The position numbers were made by a program, and so were the translations under genes. Shown piece after piece: positions 63,478-64,000 of a stretch of DNA of 64,000 bases. Under the pieces are notes generated by a model, which worked only from the letters and a program-made list of their open reading frames with translations, did no database searches and was not told the DNA's origin. Each line of letters starts with the position of its first letter. Position 1 is the stretch's first letter. The stretch is from DASTYK01 sp964384585 (GTDB taxonomy: Bacteria > Gemmatimonadota > Gemmatimonadetes > Longimicrobiales > RSA9): contig CAYLME010000001.1 in NCBI GenBank assembly GCA_964384585.1, positions 15,086 to 79,085 on the forward strand. Reading direction: 5' to 3'.

Positions 63478-64000
63478 GTGTCCGATACGCAGCACCTGGT
63501 CGGTCTCAACGCAGCACAACGGGCGGCCGTCACCCATGTAGACGGGCCGCTCCTGATCCTGGCCGGTGCCGGCACGGGCAAGACGAAAACGCTCGTCCAC
63601 CGTATCGCGCACCTGATCCGCAGTGCGGACGTGCCGCCCGCCCGCATCCTTGCACTGACGTTCACGAACCGCGCAGCGGAGGAAATGCGCGACCGCGTGC
63701 ACGCCTACGTCGGGCAGGACGCGCGTGCCGTTGCCCTCGGCACCTTCCACGCACTCGGTGTCCGCATCCTCCGCGAGCATGGCGCCCGGCTCGGCCTGCC
63801 GTCGCGCTTCGCGATCTATGCGACGGGCGATCAGCTCGCCGCACTGCGCAGCGTCGCATCGGAGATCTCGATCGGTGACGACCGCTTCGATCTGAAGCGA
63901 GTGCTCTGGCGCATCTCCGACTGGAAATCGAAACGCATCGGGCCGAATGCCGCACGCAGGCTGGTTGCGGCCGAACAGGCGGAGGGGACGCGCGCGGACG
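63478..64000 (+). CDS. UvrD/PcrA/Rep superfamily 1 DNA helicase, N-terminal part
   Basis: The gene runs off the right edge; 174 residues are visible. Frame from a GTG at 63478: LNAAQRAAVTHVDGPLLILAGAGTGKTKTL (Q motif and Walker A), ILALTFTNRAAEEMRDRVHAYVG (motif Ia), VALGTFHALGVRILREHG (motif Ib) and the 1B domain. Acts in nucleotide excision or recombinational repair. It is divergent from the kinase gene; the 263-bp space between holds both promoters. No clear ribosome site precedes the GTG, so the start is tentative. Confidence 0.85.
   Translation, partial: MSDTQHLVGLNAAQRAAVTHVDGPLLILAGAGTGKTKTLVHRIAHLIRSADVPPARILALTFTNRAAEEMRDRVHAYVGQDARAVALGTFHALGVRILREHGARLGLPSRFAIYATGDQLAALRSVASEISIGDDRFDLKRVLWRISDWKSKRIGPNAARRLVAAEQAEGTRAD

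Overview
The window is 64 kb of dense, high-GC bacterial chromosome with a Gram-negative envelope: many lipobox lipoproteins, TolC proteins, RND and MacAB-like pumps, outer-membrane barrels, a soluble lytic transglycosylase, MurB and phosphatidylserine decarboxylase. The gene mix (TreT-like glycosyltransferase, SWIB protein with a histone-H1-like tail, DUF456, LysM/DUF5715, lipoprotein with a TonB-plug-like domain) fits Gemmatimonadota, but no rRNA or marker gene here proves it. Two runs of exactly 100 N (39227-39326 and 46521-46620) show that this is a scaffold of a draft assembly. I see no tRNA, rRNA, CRISPR array, phage or transposase gene.

Region 1 (1-23 kb) is housekeeping and envelope: end of a glycoside hydrolase-like gene, rmuC, a SIMPL protein, a penicillin-acylase-family lipoprotein with an altered active-site motif, two small membrane proteins, murB, a SWIB/H1-like protein, a phosphopantetheinyl transferase, a tightly coupled TPR lipoprotein / TreT-like glycosyltransferase / psd operon, a LigD-type 3'-phosphoesterase fused to a ligase domain that has lost its catalytic lysine, a membrane HEAGH peptidase, a PAS-GGDEF-EAL protein, FKBP, NDH-2 with DUF456, a polysaccharide deacetylase, a DUF892 protein and a LysM protein.

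Region 2 (23-37.5 kb) starts with an MFS exporter, a TPR protein, a barrel protein, a sialidase-fold lipoprotein and a Spy-like protein. It then holds a seven-gene minus-strand operon reading ECF sigma factor, anti-sigma-like membrane protein, Spy/CpxP-like protein, TolC, ABC ATPase, MacA-like adaptor and MacB-like permease. Almost every junction overlaps by 1-4 nt or is nearly abutting. This looks like an envelope-stress-controlled tripartite efflux system that encodes its own regulators.

Region 3 (37.5-58.3 kb) has an approximately 320-bp low-GC element with 76-80 nt inverted terminal arms, a frameshifted gene, and two RND pump operons. The first is led by a GbsR/MarR-type regulator, whose promoter has a perfect 10+10 palindrome over the -35 box. 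The second is divergent from a histidine kinase/NtrC-type response regulator pair. Three TolC-containing export systems therefore lie within 30 kb, each beside a different kind of regulator. A USP-Slt pair sits between the two RND operons.

Region 4 (58.3-64 kb) holds a glycerophosphodiester phosphodiesterase, a barrel protein, a soluble PAS-GAF histidine kinase translationally coupled to a cation/Ca2+ antiporter, and the start of a UvrD/PcrA helicase. Several strong intrinsic terminators and some candidate operators are annotated. Protein functions are assigned by recognised motifs and family resemblance only; no database search was possible.
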